A stretch of DNA of 64,000 nucleotides from Calliopsis andreniformis. Its lineage: Eukaryota; Arthropoda; Insecta; Hymenoptera; Andrenidae. The DNA lies in assembly GCF_051401765.1 (NCBI RefSeq), contig NW_027480440.1, forward strand, positions 6,138,001 to 6,202,000, given 5' to 3'. Shown piece after piece: positions 1-12,001 of the stretch. The number at the start of each line of letters is the position of its first letter. Positions within the stretch are counted from its first letter, which is position 1. Under the pieces are notes generated by a model. The model was not told the DNA's origin. It saw only the letters and a program-made list of their open reading frames with translations, and made no database searches. The translations under genes were made by a program, and so were the position numbers.

Positions 1-234
1 TTGTGGATTGAAGATTGAGGATTGAGGATAGAGGATTGAGGATTGAGGATTGAGGATTGAGGATTGAGGATTGAGTATTGAGGATTGAAGTTTGAGGGTT
101 GAGGATTGAGGATTGAGGATTGAGGATTGAAGACTGAGGATTGGAGATTGAGGGTCGACGATTGAGGATTGAGTATTGATGATTCAGAATTGAAGATTGA
201 GGATTGAAGATCGAGTATTGAGGATTCAAGATTG

Positions 235-870
235 AGGATTGAGGATTGAGGATTGAAGATTGAGGACTGAGGGTTGAGGGTTGAGCGATGAGCATTGATG
301 TTTGCGGATTGAGATTTGAAGGTTGAAGAATGGGGATTGAGTATTGAAAACTGTGAATTGAGGATATTCTATTGAGGATTGAGGATTGACAATTGATTGT
401 TGAGGTCTGAGGGCTGAAGACTGAGGATTCAGGATTGAGGATTCGGGGTTGAGGTTTGAGGACTGATGATTGAGTGTTGAGGATTGAGGATTGAGGACTG
501 ACGCTTGAGGATTGAGGATTGAAGATGGAAGATTGAAGAGAGTGGACTGAGTGTTGAGGATTGAGTGTTGAGAATTTATGTTTGAGGATTGAGATTTGAT
601 TATCGAATATTGTGGATTGAGTATTGAACCATGGGAATTCAGGATATTCTATTGAGTATTGAGAATTGAGGTTTGATGGTTGAGTATTGAGGACTGATGG
701 TTGAGGGTTGTCTGTTGAGTATTGAGGATTGAGGATTGAGGATTGAGGATTGAGAATTGAGGATTGAAGATTGAGTATTGATGATCGAAGATTGAGGATT
801 GAGGATTGAGGTTTGAGGATTGAGGACGAGGACTGACGGCTGAGGATTGAGGTTTGAGGATTGAGGATTG
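235..870 (+). repeat. Higher-order block, copy 1 of 2,144-bp-spaced duplication
   Basis: The order of variant units here recurs at about 2,380-3,005 with a constant offset of 2,144 bp. Shared markers are GCGATGAGCATTGATG (285 and 2,429), an A-I landmark (GATATTC at 363 and 2,507) and an A-II landmark (643 and 2,787). Between the landmarks both copies hold the same run of diverged units: TGTTTGC, then GTTGAAGAATGGGG, then a GAGAGTGGACTGAGTG segment. The A-II landmark here is preceded by CCATGGGAATTC instead of the dyad form. Copy 2 lacks one heptamer near its right end. Confidence 0.85.
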
Positions 871-2379
871 ATGATTGAGGACTGAGGAATGAGGATTGAG
901 GGTTGAGCATTGAGGATTGAGGATTCAGGATGGGGGCTGAGGGTTGAGGATTGAGGTTTGAGGACTGAGGACTGAGGATTGAGGATTGAGAATTGAGGAT
1001 TGAGGATTGAGGGTTGAAGATTGAGGATTGGGTATTGAGGAATGAAGAATGAGGATTGAGGATTGAGGATTGAGGATTGAGGATTCAAGATTGAGTATTG
1101 AGGATTGAAGACTGACGACTGAGGATTGAGGATTGAGGATGGAGCACTGAGGATTGAAGATTGAGGACTGGGGATTGAGGATTGAAGATTGAGGATCAAG
1201 GATTGAGGATTGGTCATTGAGGATCTAGGATTGGAGATTGATTATTGAGGATTGAAGATTGAGGATTGAGGATTGAGGGTTGTGGTTTGAGGACGAGGAC
1301 TGAGGGTTGAGTATTGATGTTTGAGGTCTGAGGATAGAGGATTGAGGTTTGAGAATTGAGCATTGAGAATTGAGGATTGAGGATTGAGGATTGAGGATTG
1401 AGTATTGAGGATTGAAGATTGAGGATTGAGGATTGAGGATTGAGGATTGAGGATTGAGGACAGAGGATTGAGGATTGAGGATTGAGGACTCAGGATTGAC
1501 GATTGAGTATTGAAGATTGAGGATTGATGACTGGGGATTGAGGATTGAGGATCGAGGATTGAGGATTGAGGATTGAAGATTGAGTATTGAGGATTGAATG
1601 TTGAGTATTGAGGACTGAGGATTGAGGATATTCTATTGAGTATTGAAAATTGAGGATTGATGGTTGAGTATTGAGGATTGAGGATTGAGTATTGAGGATC
1701 GAAGATTGAGTATTGAGGATTCAAGATTGAGGTTTGAGGATTGAGGATTGAGGATGGAAGATGAGGGCTGAGGTTTGAGGATTGAGGTTTGAGTATTGAA
1801 TCCCGAGAATTCAGGATATTCTATTGAGTATTGAGAATTGAGGATTGATAGTTGAGTATTCAGGATTGAGGATTGAGGATTGAGGTTTGAGTATTGAAGA
1901 TTGAGGTTTGACGATTGAGGATTGAGGATTGAGGATTGAGGATTGAGGATTTAGGATTGAGTATTGAAGGTTGAGGATTGATGATTGAGTATTGAGGATA
2001 GAGGATTGAGGACTGTCGATTGAAGATTGAGTATTGAGGATTGAAGATTGAGGATTGAGGATTGAGCATTGAAGATTGTGGATTGAAGATTCAGGATTGA
2101 GGATTGAGTATTGAGGATTGAGGATTGAGGATTGAAGATTGAATATTGATGATTGAATATTCAGGATTGAGGATTGAGGGTTGTGGATAGAGGACGAGGA
2201 CTGAGGGTTGAATATTGATGTTTGAGGTCTGAGGATTGAGGATTGAGGATTGAGAATTGAGGATTGAGGATTGAGGATTGAAGATTGAGGATTGGGTATT
2301 GAGTATTCAAGAATGAGGATTGAGGATTGATTATTAAGGATTGAGGATTGCAGATTGAGTACTGTGGATTGAAGATTGA
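871..2379 (+). repeat. Diverged heptamer array with two A-II landmarks
   Basis: This stretch between the two copies of the 2,144-bp-spaced block is plain heptamer array. It holds one C landmark (GATCTAG at 1,222) and two A-II landmarks (GATATTC at 1,627 and 1,815). The second is preceded by TCCCGAGAATTCAGGA, a degenerate version of the dyad found downstream. Six-bp slip units of the GATGAG/GACGAG class occur near 1,293, 1,761 and 2,200. The last begins a B-type module reading GACGAG, GACTGAG, GGTTGAA. No gene-like sequence is present. Confidence 0.85.
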
Positions 2380-3005
2380 GGATTGAGGATTGAGGATTGA
2401 AGATTGAGGACTGAGGTTTGAGGGTTGAGCGATGAGCATTGATGTTTGCGGATTGAGATTTGAAGGTTGAAGAATGGGGATTGAGTATTGAAAACTGTGA
2501 ATTGAGGATATTCTATTGAGGATTGAGGATTGACAATTGATTGTTGAGGTCTGAGGGGTGAAGATTGGGGATTCAGGATTGAGGATTCGGGGTTCAGGTT
2601 TGAGGACTGATGATTGAGGGTTGATGATTGAGGATTGAGGATTGACGCTTGAGGATTGAGGATTGAAGATGGAGGATTGAAGAGAGTGGACTGAGTGTTG
2701 AGGATTGAGTGTTGAGAATTTATGTTTGAGGATTGAGATTTGATTATCGAATATTGTGGATTGAGTATTGAACCATGGGAATTCAGGATATTCTATTGAG
2801 TATTGAGAATTGAGGTTTGATAGTTGAGTATTGAGGATTGATGTTTGAGGGTTGTGTGTTGAATATTGAGGATTGAGGATTGAGGATTGAGGATTGAGGA
2901 TTGAGGATTGAAGATTGAGTATTGATGATCGAAGATTGAGGATTGAGGCTTGAGGATTGAGGACGAGGACTGACGGCTGAGGATTGAGGTTTGAGGATTG
3001 AGTAC
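2380..3005 (+). repeat. Higher-order block, copy 2 of 2,144-bp-spaced duplication
   Basis: This is the second copy of the block at 235-870, with A-I at 2,507 and A-II at 2,787. Scattered substitutions separate the two copies (for example TAGTTGA here where copy 1 has TGGTTGA), so the duplication is not recent. The remainder 2,144 mod 7 = 2 requires the number of 6-bp slip units between equivalent points to be 5 modulo 7. Confidence 0.85.
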
Positions 3006-4560
3006 TCAGGATTGAGGATTGAGCATTGAGGATTGAAGATTGAGGACTGGGGATTGAGTATCGAGGATTGAGGATTGGGGATTGAAGATTGAATATTGAT
3101 GATTGAAGATTGAGGATTGAGGATTGAGGATTGAGGATTGAGGATTAAAGATTGGGGATAGAGGATTGAGTATCGAGGACTGAGGATTGAGGATTGAAGA
3201 TTGAATATTGATGATTGAAGATTGAGGATTGAGGATTGAGGATTGAGGATTGAGGACTGAGGATTGAGGATTGGGTATTGAGGATTGAACATTGAGGGTT
3301 GAGGATTGAGTATTGAGGATTGAGGATTGAGGATTGAAGGTTGAATATTGATGGCTGAAGATTGAGGATCGAGGATTGAGGATTGAGGATTGAGGATTGA
3401 TGATTGAGTATTGGGTATTGAGTATTGAAGAATGAGTATTGAGGATTGAGGATTGAAGATTGAAGATTGCAGATTGAGTACTGAGGATTGAAGATTGAGG
3501 ATTGAGTATTGAGGATTGAGGATTGAGGATTGAAGGTTGAGGATTGAGTATTGAGGATGGAGGATTGAGGATTGAGGGTTGAGGATTGAAGATTGAGGAT
3601 TGGGGATTGAGGATTGACGATTGAGGATTGGGTATTGCGGATTGAACATTTAGGATTGAGGGTTGAGGATTGAGGATTGAGGATTGAGGATTGAGGATTG
3701 AAAATTGAGTTTTGAGGATTGAAGATTGAGGATTGAGGTTTGAGGATTGAGGATTGAGGATTGAGGATTGAGGATTGAAGATTGAGTATTGAGGGTTGAA
3801 GATTTAGGATTGAGGATTGAGTATTGAGGATTCACGATTAAAGATTGAGGATTGAGGGTTGAGGATTGAGGATTGAGGATTGAGGATTGAAGATTGAATA
3901 TTGATGATTGAAGATTGAGGATTGAGGATTGAGGGTTGTGGATTGAGGCGAAGGACCGAGGGTTGAATATTGATGTTTGAGGTCTGAGGATTGAGGATTG
4001 AGGATTGAGAATTGAGGATTGAGGATTGAGGATTGAAGATTGAGGATTGGGTGTTGAGGATTGAAGAATGAGGATTGAGTATTGAGGATTGAGTATTGAG
4101 GATTGAAAATTGAGTTTTGAGGATTGATGGTTGAGGATTGAGGATTGAGGATTGAGGATTGAGGATTGAGGATTGAGCATTAGGATTGAAGATTGAGTAT
4201 TGATGGTTGAAGATTTAGGATTGAGGATTGAGTATTGAGGATTCAGGATTAAAGATTGAGGATTGGGGATTGAGGATTGAGGATTGAGGATTGAGGATTG
4301 AGGATTGAAGATTGAATATTGATGATTGAAGATTGAGGATTGAGGATTGAGGGTTGTGGATTGGTGCGAAGGACCGAGGGTTGAATATTGATGTTTGAGG
4401 TCTGAGGATTGAGGATTGAGGATTGAGAATTGAGGATTGACGATTGAGGATTGAAGATTGAGGATTGGGTATTGAGGATTGGAGAATGAGTATTGAGGAT
4501 TGAGTATTGGGGATTGAAGATTGCAAATTGAGTACTGAGGATTGAGGATTGAGGATTGAG
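3006..4560 (+). repeat. B-type higher-order units, 411/418-bp tandem
   Basis: The B landmark (GCGAAG, GACCGAG, GGTTGAA, TATTGAT, GTTTGAG, GTCTGAG) starts with CGAAGG at 3,949 and again at 4,367, 418 bp apart. The associated GAAGATTTAGG units lie at 3,798 and 4,209, 411 bp apart, so one heptamer was gained in the second unit. The 411-bp interval contains two 6-bp units, GCGAAG and a private CATTAG at 4,178-4,183, which matches 411 mod 7 = 5. The roughly 470-bp stretch at 3,180-3,650 recurs at 11,050-11,520, 17,600-18,060 and 20,310-20,775. Confidence 0.85.
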
Positions 4561-4685
4561 TATTGAGGATTGAGGATTGAGGATTGAAGATTGAGTATTG
4601 AGGATTGAAAATTGAGGAATGAGGATTGAGGATTGAGGATTGAGGATGAGGGCTGAGGGTTGAGGGTTGAGGTTTGAGTATTGAA

Positions 4686-5146
4686 TCCTGAAAATTCAGG
4701 ATATTCTATTGAGTATTGAGAATTGAGGATTGACGGTTGAGTATAGAGGATTGAGGATTGAGGATTGAAGGTTGAGTATTGAGGATTGAAGATTGAGGAT
4801 TGAGGATTGAGGATTGAGGATTGAGGATTGAGGATGAGTTCTGAGAGTTGAGGGTTGAGGATTGAGGCCTAAGGACTGTGGATTGAGGATTGAGGATTGA
4901 GGATTGAGGATTGAGGATTGAAGATTGAGGATTGGGGACTGAGGATTGAAGATTGAGAATTGAGGATTGAGGATTGAAGATTCAGTATTGAGGATTGAAG
5001 ATTGAGAATTGAGGAATGAGGATTGAACGTTGAAGACTGAGCGTTCAGGGTTGTGTGATGAGAATTGATGTTTGTGGATTGAGATTTGATTATTGAATAT
5101 TGTGGATTGAGTATTGAACCATGAGATTTCAGGATATTCTATTGAG
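4686..5146 (+). repeat. A-II doublet 1 (433-bp spacing) with dyad
   Basis: Two A-II landmarks (GATATTC at 4,700 and 5,133) are separated by 433 bp. The left one carries the perfect inverted repeat TCCTGAA-AA-TTCAGGA at 4,686-4,701. The right one has CCATGAGATTTCAG in its place. Between them lie GGATGAGTTCTGAGAGTTG, the CCTAAGGACTGTGG unit, GATTCAGTATTGAGG and TGTGTGATGAGAATTGATG. The single 6-bp unit GATGAG explains 433 = 61x7 + 6. Confidence 0.88.
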
Positions 5147-5487
5147 TATTGAGAATTGAGGATTGATGATTGAGTATTGAGGACTGATGTTTGAGGGTTG
5201 TGTGTTGAATATTGAGGATGGAGGATTGAGGATTGAGGATTGAGGATTGAGGATTGAAGATTGAGTATTGATGATTGAAGATTGAGCGTTTAGGATTGAG
5301 GGCTGAGGATTGAGGACGAGGACTGACGGTTGAGGACTGAGGTTTGAGGATTGAGGATTGAGGATTGACGACTGAGGATTGAGGATTGAGGATGGAGCAT
5401 TGAGGATTGAAGATTGAGGACTGGGGATTGAGGATTGAGGATTAAGGATTGACGATTGGGGATTGCGGATCTAGGATTGGAGATTGA

Positions 5488-7191
5488 TTATTGAGGATTG
5501 AGGATTGAGGATTGGGTGTTGAGGATTGAAGAATGAGTATTGAGGATTGAGGATTGAGGATTGAATATTGCAGATTGAGTACTGGGGATTGAAGATTGAG
5601 GATTGAGGATTGAGGCTTGAGGATTGAGGATTGAAGATCGAGTGTTGAGGATGAGGACTGAGGGTTGAGGATGGAGGTTTGAGGAAACAGAATTGAGGAG
5701 TGAGGATTGAGGACTGAGGATTGACGATTGAGTATTGAAGATTGAGGATTGATTACTGAGGATTGAGGATTGAGGATTGAGGATTGAGGATCCGGGATTG
5801 AAGATTCCGTATTGAGGATTGAAGATTGAGAATTGAGTATTGAGGATTGAACATTGAGGACTGAGCCTTGAGGGTTGAGTGATGAGGATTGATGTTTGTG
5901 GATAGAGATTTGAAGATTGCAGATTGAGGCTTGGGTATTGAGGATTGATGAATGAGGATTGAGGATTGAGGATTGGGGATTGAGGATTGAGGATTGAAGA
6001 TTGAGGATTGGGTATTGAGGATTGAACATTGAGGATTGATGATTGACGATTGAGGATTGAGGATTGACGATTGGAGATTGAGGATTGGGGATGGAGGCTT
6101 GACGTTTGAGGACTGAGTATTGAGGATTGAGAATTGAGGATTGAGGATTGAGGATTGAAGATTGAGGATTGGGCGTTGAGGATTGAAGAATGAGTATTGA
6201 GGATTGAGGATTGAGGATTGAGGATTGAAGATTGAGAATTGAGGATTGAGGATTGAAGATTGAGGACTGAGGATTGAGTATTGAGAATTGAGAATTGAGG
6301 ATGACGACTGAGGGTTGAGGATTGAGGTTTGAGGAACGAGGATTGGGGATTGAGGATTGAGGACTGAAGATTGACGACTGAGTATTGAAGATTGTGGATT
6401 GATGACTGAGGATTGAGGATTGAGGGTTGAGGATTGAGGAGGGAGGATTGAAGATTGAGTATTGGGGATTGAATATTGAGGATTGAGGGTTGAGGATTGA
6501 TGATTGAGTATTGAGGATTGATGGTTGAGGGTTGTGTGTTGAATATTGAGGATGGAGGATTGAGGATTGAGGATTGAGAATTGAAGATTGAGTATGGTGA
6601 TTGAAGATTAAGCATTGAGGATTGGGGATTGAGAATTGAGAATTGAGGATGAGTACTGAGGGTTGAGGATTGAGGTTTGAAGAATGAGGATTGGGGATTG
6701 AGGATTGAGGATTGAGGATTAAGGATTGAGAATTGAGGATTGAGGATTGAGGATTGAAGATTGAGGATTGAGGAATGAGGATTGAGTATTGAGGATTGAA
6801 GATTGAGGATTGAGGATTGAGGATTGAGGATTGAGGATCGAAGATTGAGGATTGAGGATTGAGGATTGACGATTGAGGATTGAGTATTGAGGATTGAGAG
6901 CTGAGGATTGATTATTGAAGATTGAGTATTGAGGATTGAAGATTGAGGATTGAGGATTGAGGATTGAGGATTGAGGATGAGGGCTGAGGTTTGAGGAATG
7001 AGGTTTGAGGCCTGAGGACTGGGGATTGAGGGTTGAGAATTGAGGATTGAGGATTGAGGATTGGAGATTGAGGATTGGGTATTGAGGATTGAAGAATGAG
7101 GATTGAGGATTGAGGGTTGAAGATTGCGGATTGGGTATTGAGGATTGAACAATGAGGATTGAGGATGGAGGATTGAGGATTGAGGATTCAA
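5488..7191 (-). other. Longest repeat-encoded open frame (567 codons), not a credible gene
   Basis: On the - strand this is open for 567 codons and reads as degenerate copies of the heptapeptide SILNPQS from end to end. It has no signal peptide, no conserved domain and no non-repeat residue block. TCAATCC cannot form a stop in any frame, and all three frames give the same heptapeptide, so such openness is expected without selection. Single-base register slips inside it do not close the frame; they only rotate the peptide (segments such as SALILNPQ). Its ends are set by rare variant units carrying TTA, CTA or TCA on the + strand. Other - strand frames, such as 13,195-14,634, 38,553-39,983, 56,321-57,691 and 43,256-44,602, are the same kind of object. 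Transcription cannot be excluded. Confidence 0.85.
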
Positions 7192-8460
7192 GATTGAGTA
7201 TTAAGGATTGAAGACTGAGGATTGAGGATTGAGGATTGAGGATTGAGGATTGAGGATTGAAGATTGAAGATTGAGTATTGAGGATTGAAGGTTGAGGATT
7301 GAGGATTGAGGATTGAGGATTGAGTATTGAAGGTTGAGGATTGGGGATTAAGGTTTGAGGATTGAGAATTGAGAATTGAGGATGAGGACTGAGGGTTGAG
7401 GATTGAGGTTTGAGGATTGAGGATTGAGGATTGAGGATTGAGGATTGAGTATTGAGGATTGAGCATTGAGGATTGAAGATTGAGGACTGGGGACTGAGGA
7501 TTGAAGATTGAGGATTAAGGATTGAGGATTGTGGATTGAGGATCTAGGATTGGAGATTGATTATTGAGGATTGAAGATTGAGGATTGAGGATTGAGGATT
7601 GAGGATTGAGGATTGAGGATGGGGACTGTGGGTTGAGGACTGAGGATTGACGATTTAGTATTGAAGATTGAGGATTGATTACTGCGGATTGCGGATTGAT
7701 GATTGAGGATTGAGGATTGAGGATTGAGGATTGAGGATTGAAGATTCAGTATTGAGGATTGAAGATTGAGAATTGAGGATTGAGGATTGAACATTGAGTT
7801 CTGAGCGTTGAGGGTTGAGTGATGAGAATTGATGTTTGTGGATAGAGATTTGAAGATTGCAGATTGAGTATTGCGTATTGAAAACTGTGAATTGAGGATA
7901 TTCTACTGGGTATTGAGGATTGACAACTGATTGTTGAAGACTGAGGGCTGAAGGTTGAGGATGCAGGATTGAGGATTCAGAATTGACGTTTGTGGACTGA
8001 GGATTGAGGATTGAGGACCGAGCATTGAGGATTGAGGATTGAGGATTGAGTATTGAGGATTGAAGATTAAGGATTGAGGGTTGAGGATTGAGGATTGAGG
8101 ATTGAAGATTGTGGATTGGGGACTGAGTGTTGAGGGATGAGTGATGAGAATTGATGTTTGTGGATAGAGATTTGAAGATTGCAGGTTGAGTATTGAGTAT
8201 TGAAACCTGTGAATTGAGGATATTCTACTGAGGATTGAGGATTGACAACTGATTGTTGTGGACTGAGGGCTGGAGGTTGAGGATTCAGGATTGAGGAATA
8301 AGGTGTGATGTTTGAGGACTGAGGATTGAGGATTGAGGATTGAGGATTGAGGATTGAGGATTGAGGATTGAGGATTGAAAATTGAGCATTGAGGATTGAA
8401 GATTGAGGATTGAGGATTGAGGATTGAGGATTGAGGATTGAGGATTGAGGATTGAGTATT
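7192..8460 (+). repeat. Array with C landmark and A-I pair spaced 322 bp
   Basis: GATCTAG at 7,541 (C landmark) is followed by A-I landmarks at 7,897 and 8,219. Each A-I is preceded by the same run GTGATGAGAATTGATG, TTTGTGGATAGAGATTTGAAG. Their 322-bp spacing is exactly 46 heptamers, so 7.81-8.14 and 8.14-8.46 kb behave as a diverged tandem pair. Both show TTCTACTG where most A-I copies have TTCTATTG, which suggests shared descent. The stretch 7.5-8.0 kb recurs at 14.76-15.27 kb, but the later copy has lost about 195 bp between the equivalents of 7.32 and 7.51 kb. Confidence 0.82.
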
Positions 8461-9660
8461 GAGGATTGAGGATTGAGGATTGAAGATTGAGTATTGAGGA
8501 TTGAAAATTGAGGAATGAGGATTGAGGATTGAGGATTCAGGATGAGGGCTGAGGGTTGAGGGTTGAGGTTTGAGTGTTTAATCCTGAAAATTCAGGATAT
8601 TCTATTGATTATTGAGAATTGAGGATTGGTGGTTGAGTATTGAGGATTGAGGATTGAGGATTGAAGATTGAGTATTGAGGATTGAAGATTGAGGATTGAG
8701 GATTGAGGATTGAGGTTTGAGGATTGAGGATGAGTTCTGAGAGTTGAGGGTTGAGGATTGAGGCCTAAGGACTGTGGATTGAGGATTGAGGATAGAGGAT
8801 TGAGGATTGAGGATTCAAGATTGAGGATTGGGTACTGAGGATAGAAGATTGAGGATTGAGGATTGAGGATTGAAGATTCAGTATTGAGGATTGAAGATTG
8901 AGAATTGAGGAATGAGGATTGAACGTTGAGGACTGAGCGTTCAGGGTTGTGTGATGAGAATTGATGTTTGTGGATTGAGATTTGATTATTGAATATTGTG
9001 GATTGTGTATTGAACCGTGAGATTTCAGGATATTCTATTGAGTATTGAGAATTGAGGATTGATGATTGAGTATTGCGGATTGATGGTTGAGTGTTGTGTG
9101 TTGAATATTGAGGATGGAGGATTGAGGATTGAGGATTGAGGATTGAGGATTGAAGATTGAGTATTGATGATTGAAGATTGAGCGTTTAGGATTGAGGGCT
9201 GAGGATTGAGGACGAGGACTGACGGTTGAGGACTGAGGTTTGAGGATTGAGGATTGAGGATTGACGACTGAGGATTGAGGATTGAGGATGGAGCATTGAG
9301 GATTGAAGATTGAGGACTGGGGATTGAGGATTGAGGATTAAGGTGTGACGATTGGGGATTGCGGATCTAGGGTTGGAGATTGATTATTGAGGATTGAGGA
9401 TTGAGGATTGGGTGTTGAGGATTGAAGAATGAGTATTGAGGATTGAGGATTGAGGATTGAATATTGCAGATTGAGTACTGGGGATTGAAGATTGAGGATT
9501 GAGGATTGAGGCTTGAGGATTGAGGATTGAAGATCGAGTGTTGAGGATGAGGACTGAGGGTTGAGGATGGAGGTTTGAGGAAACAGAATTGAGGATTGAG
9601 GATTGAGGACAGAGGATTGACGATGGAGTATTGAAGATTGAGGATTGATTACTGAGGATC
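8460..9660 (+). repeat. Partial third copy of the 4.6-kb / 12.0-kb block
   Basis: This matches 4,560-5,770 (offset 3,896 at the A-II landmark) and 12,002-13,210 (offset 3,546). It includes one A-II doublet and a C landmark (GATCTAG at 9,364). Similarity ends near 9,660, where this copy switches to GGATCGAGG and then into a different unit order. Copy-specific changes include GTGTATTGAACCGTGAG at the right-hand A-II landmark. Confidence 0.83.
8582..9042 (+). repeat. A-II doublet 2 (433-bp spacing) with dyad
   Basis: GATATTC lies at 8,596 and 9,029, 433 bp apart. The dyad TCCTGAAAATTCAGGA at 8,582-8,597 is intact. The right-hand member reads CCGTGAGATTTCAG. Confidence 0.87.
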
Positions 9661-12001
9661 GAGGATTGAGGATTGAGGATTGAGGATTGAGTATTGAAGA
9701 TTGAGTATAGAGGATTGAAGATTGCTGATTGGGTATTGAGGATTGAACAATGAGGATTAAGGATAGAGGATTGAGGATTGAGGATTCAAGATTGAGTATT
9801 AAGGATTGATGATTGAGGATTGAGGATGGAGGATTGAGGATTGAGGATTGAGGATTGAGGATTGAGGATTGAGGATTGAGTATTGAGGATTGAGGATTGA
9901 GTATTGAAGATTGAGTACTGATGACTGAGGGTTGAGGATTGAGGATTGAGGATTGAGAATTGAGGATTGAAGATTGAGTATTGGGGATTGAAGATTGAGG
10001 ATTGAGGATTGAGGATTGGTGATTGAGAATTGAGAATTGAGGATGAGTACTGAGGGTTGAGGATTGAGGTTTGAAGAATGAGGATTGGGGATTGAGGATT
10101 GAGGATTGAGGATTAAGGATTGAGAATTGAGGATTGAGGATTGAGGATCGAAGAATGAGAATTGAGGATTGAGGATTGAGGATTGAGGATTGGGGATTGA
10201 GGATGAGGGCTGAGGGTTGAGGGTCGTGGTTTGAGTATTGAATCCTGAAAATTCAGGATATTCTATTGAGTATTGAGAATTGAGGATTGATGGTTGGGTA
10301 TTGAGGATTGAGGATTGAGGATTGAGGATTGAGGATGAGGGCTGAGGTTTGAGGATTGAGGTTTGAGGACTGAGGACTGACGATTGAGGGTTGAGAATTG
10401 AGGATTGAGGATTGAGGATTGAAGATTGAGGATTGGGTATTGAGGATCGAAGAATGAGAATTGAGGATTGAGGATTGAGGATTGAGGATTGAGGATTGAA
10501 GATTGAGTATTCAGGATTGGAGATTGACGATTGAGGAGTGAGGACCGAGGATTGAGGATTGAGGATTGAAGATTGAGTATTGAGGATTGAAGATTAAGGA
10601 TTGAGGATTGAGGATTGAGGATTGAGGATTGAGGATTGAAGATTGAGGATTGCGTATTGAGGATTGAACATTGAGTATTGAGGATTGAGGATTGAAGATT
10701 GAATATTGACGGTTGAAGATTGAGGATCGAGGATTGAGGGTTATGGATTGAGGACGAGGACTGAGGGCTGAGTATTGATGTTTGAGGTCTGAGGATTGAG
10801 GATTGAGGGTTGAGAATTGAGGATTGAGGATTGAGGATTGAAGATTGAGGATTGGGTGTTGAGGATCGAAGAATGAGGATTGAGGATTGAGGATTGAGGA
10901 TTGAAAATTGAGTATTGACGATTGAAGATTGAGGATTGAGGATTGAGGATTGAGTATTGAGGATTGAGCATTGAGGATTGAGGATTGAGGATTGAAGATT
11001 GAGTATTGAGGGTTGAAGATTTAGGATCGAGGATTGAGTTTTGAGGATTGAGGATTAAAGATTGAGGATTGAGGATTGAGGATTGAGGATTGAGTTTTGA
11101 GGATTGAGGATTGAATATTGAATATTGATGATTGTAGATTGAGGATTGAGGATTGAGGGTTGTGGATTGAGGACGAGGACCGAGGGTTGAATATTGATGT
11201 TTATGGTCTGTGGATTGAGGATTGAGAATTGAGAATCGAGGATTGAGGATTGAGGATTGAGGATTGATGATTGAGTATTGGGTATTGAGTATTGAAGAAT
11301 GAGTATTGAGGATTGAGGATTGAAGATTGAAGATTGCAGATTGAGTACTGAGGATTGAAGATTGAGGATTGAGTATTGAGGATTGAGGATTGAGGATTGA
11401 AGATTGAGGATTGAGTATTGAGGATGGAGGATTGAGGATTGAGGGTTGAGGATTGAAGATTGAGGATTGGGGATTGAGGATTGACGATTGAGGATTGGGT
11501 ATTGCGGATTGAACATTTAGGATTGAGGATTGAGGATTGAGGATTGAGGATTGAGGATTGAGGATTGAAAATTGAGTTTTGAGGATTGAAGATTGAGGAT
11601 TGAGGTTTGAGGATTGAGGATTGAGGATTGAGGATTGAGGATTGAAGATTGAGAATTGAGGGTTGTGGATTGAGGCGAAGGACCGAGGGTTGAATATTGA
11701 TGTTTGAGGTCTGAGGATTGAGGATTGAGGATTGAGAATTGAGGATTGAGGATTGAGGATTGAAGATTGAGGATTGGGTGTTGAGGATTGAAGAATGAGG
11801 ATTGAGTATTGAGGATTGAGTATTGAGGATTGAAAATTGAGTTTTGAGGATTGATGGTTGAGGATTGAGGATTGAGGATTGAGGATTGAGGATTGAGCAT
11901 TGAGGATTGAAGATTGAGTATTGAGGGTTGAAGATTTAGGATTGAGGATTGAGTATTGAGGATTCAGGATTAAAGATTGAGGATTGGGGATTGAGGATTG
12001 A
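9661..12001 (+). repeat. Array with single A-II dyad and B-type modules
   Basis: This holds a single A-II landmark (GATATTC at 10,257) and B-type modules with slip units GACGAG (near 10,750 and 11,173) and GCGAAG (CGAAGG at 11,676). The run from about 10.18 kb is related to 16.48-18.6 kb: the A-II landmarks are 6,297 bp apart and the roughly 470-bp block at 11,050-11,520 is 6,542 bp from its counterpart. Blocks of the later 2,716-bp repeat therefore existed in a different arrangement here. No gene-like sequence is present. Confidence 0.82.
10243..10258. repeat. A-II dyad, single copy
   Basis: This is a perfect inverted repeat TCCTGAA-AA-TTCAGGA immediately before an A-II landmark. Unlike the doublets, no second A-II landmark follows about 433-440 bp downstream. 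Confidence 0.88.

Larger units (their letters stand above)
4560..7191 (+). repeat. 2.6-kb higher-order block, copy 1 (offset 7,442/7,443)
   Basis: This block recurs at about 12,002-14,634. The offset is 7,442 bp on the left (A-II landmarks 4,700 to 12,142 and 5,133 to 12,575) and 7,443 bp on the right. The 1-bp change is visible at 6,593-6,598, where copy 1 has TATGGT and copy 2 near 14,034 has TATTGAT. A partial third copy of the left part lies at 8,460-9,660 and a fourth copy of the first several hundred bases at about 21,700-22,360. The block holds one A-II doublet and one C landmark (GATCTAG at 5,468). It also carries the longest stop-free - strand frame in the window, which is not credible as a gene. 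Confidence 0.87.

Noticed and set aside
626..640. CCATGGGAATTC as a cloning-site or vector remnant (NcoI next to EcoRI)
   Set aside because: It lies in register within an A-II landmark, recurs near 2,772, and has graded variants elsewhere (CCATGAGAATTC, CCATGAGATTTC). It is ordinary unit divergence.
4686..4701. Rho-independent terminator at the TCCTGAAAATTCAGGA dyad
   Set aside because: The stem is AT-rich with a 2-nt loop and no T-tract follows. No gene precedes it.
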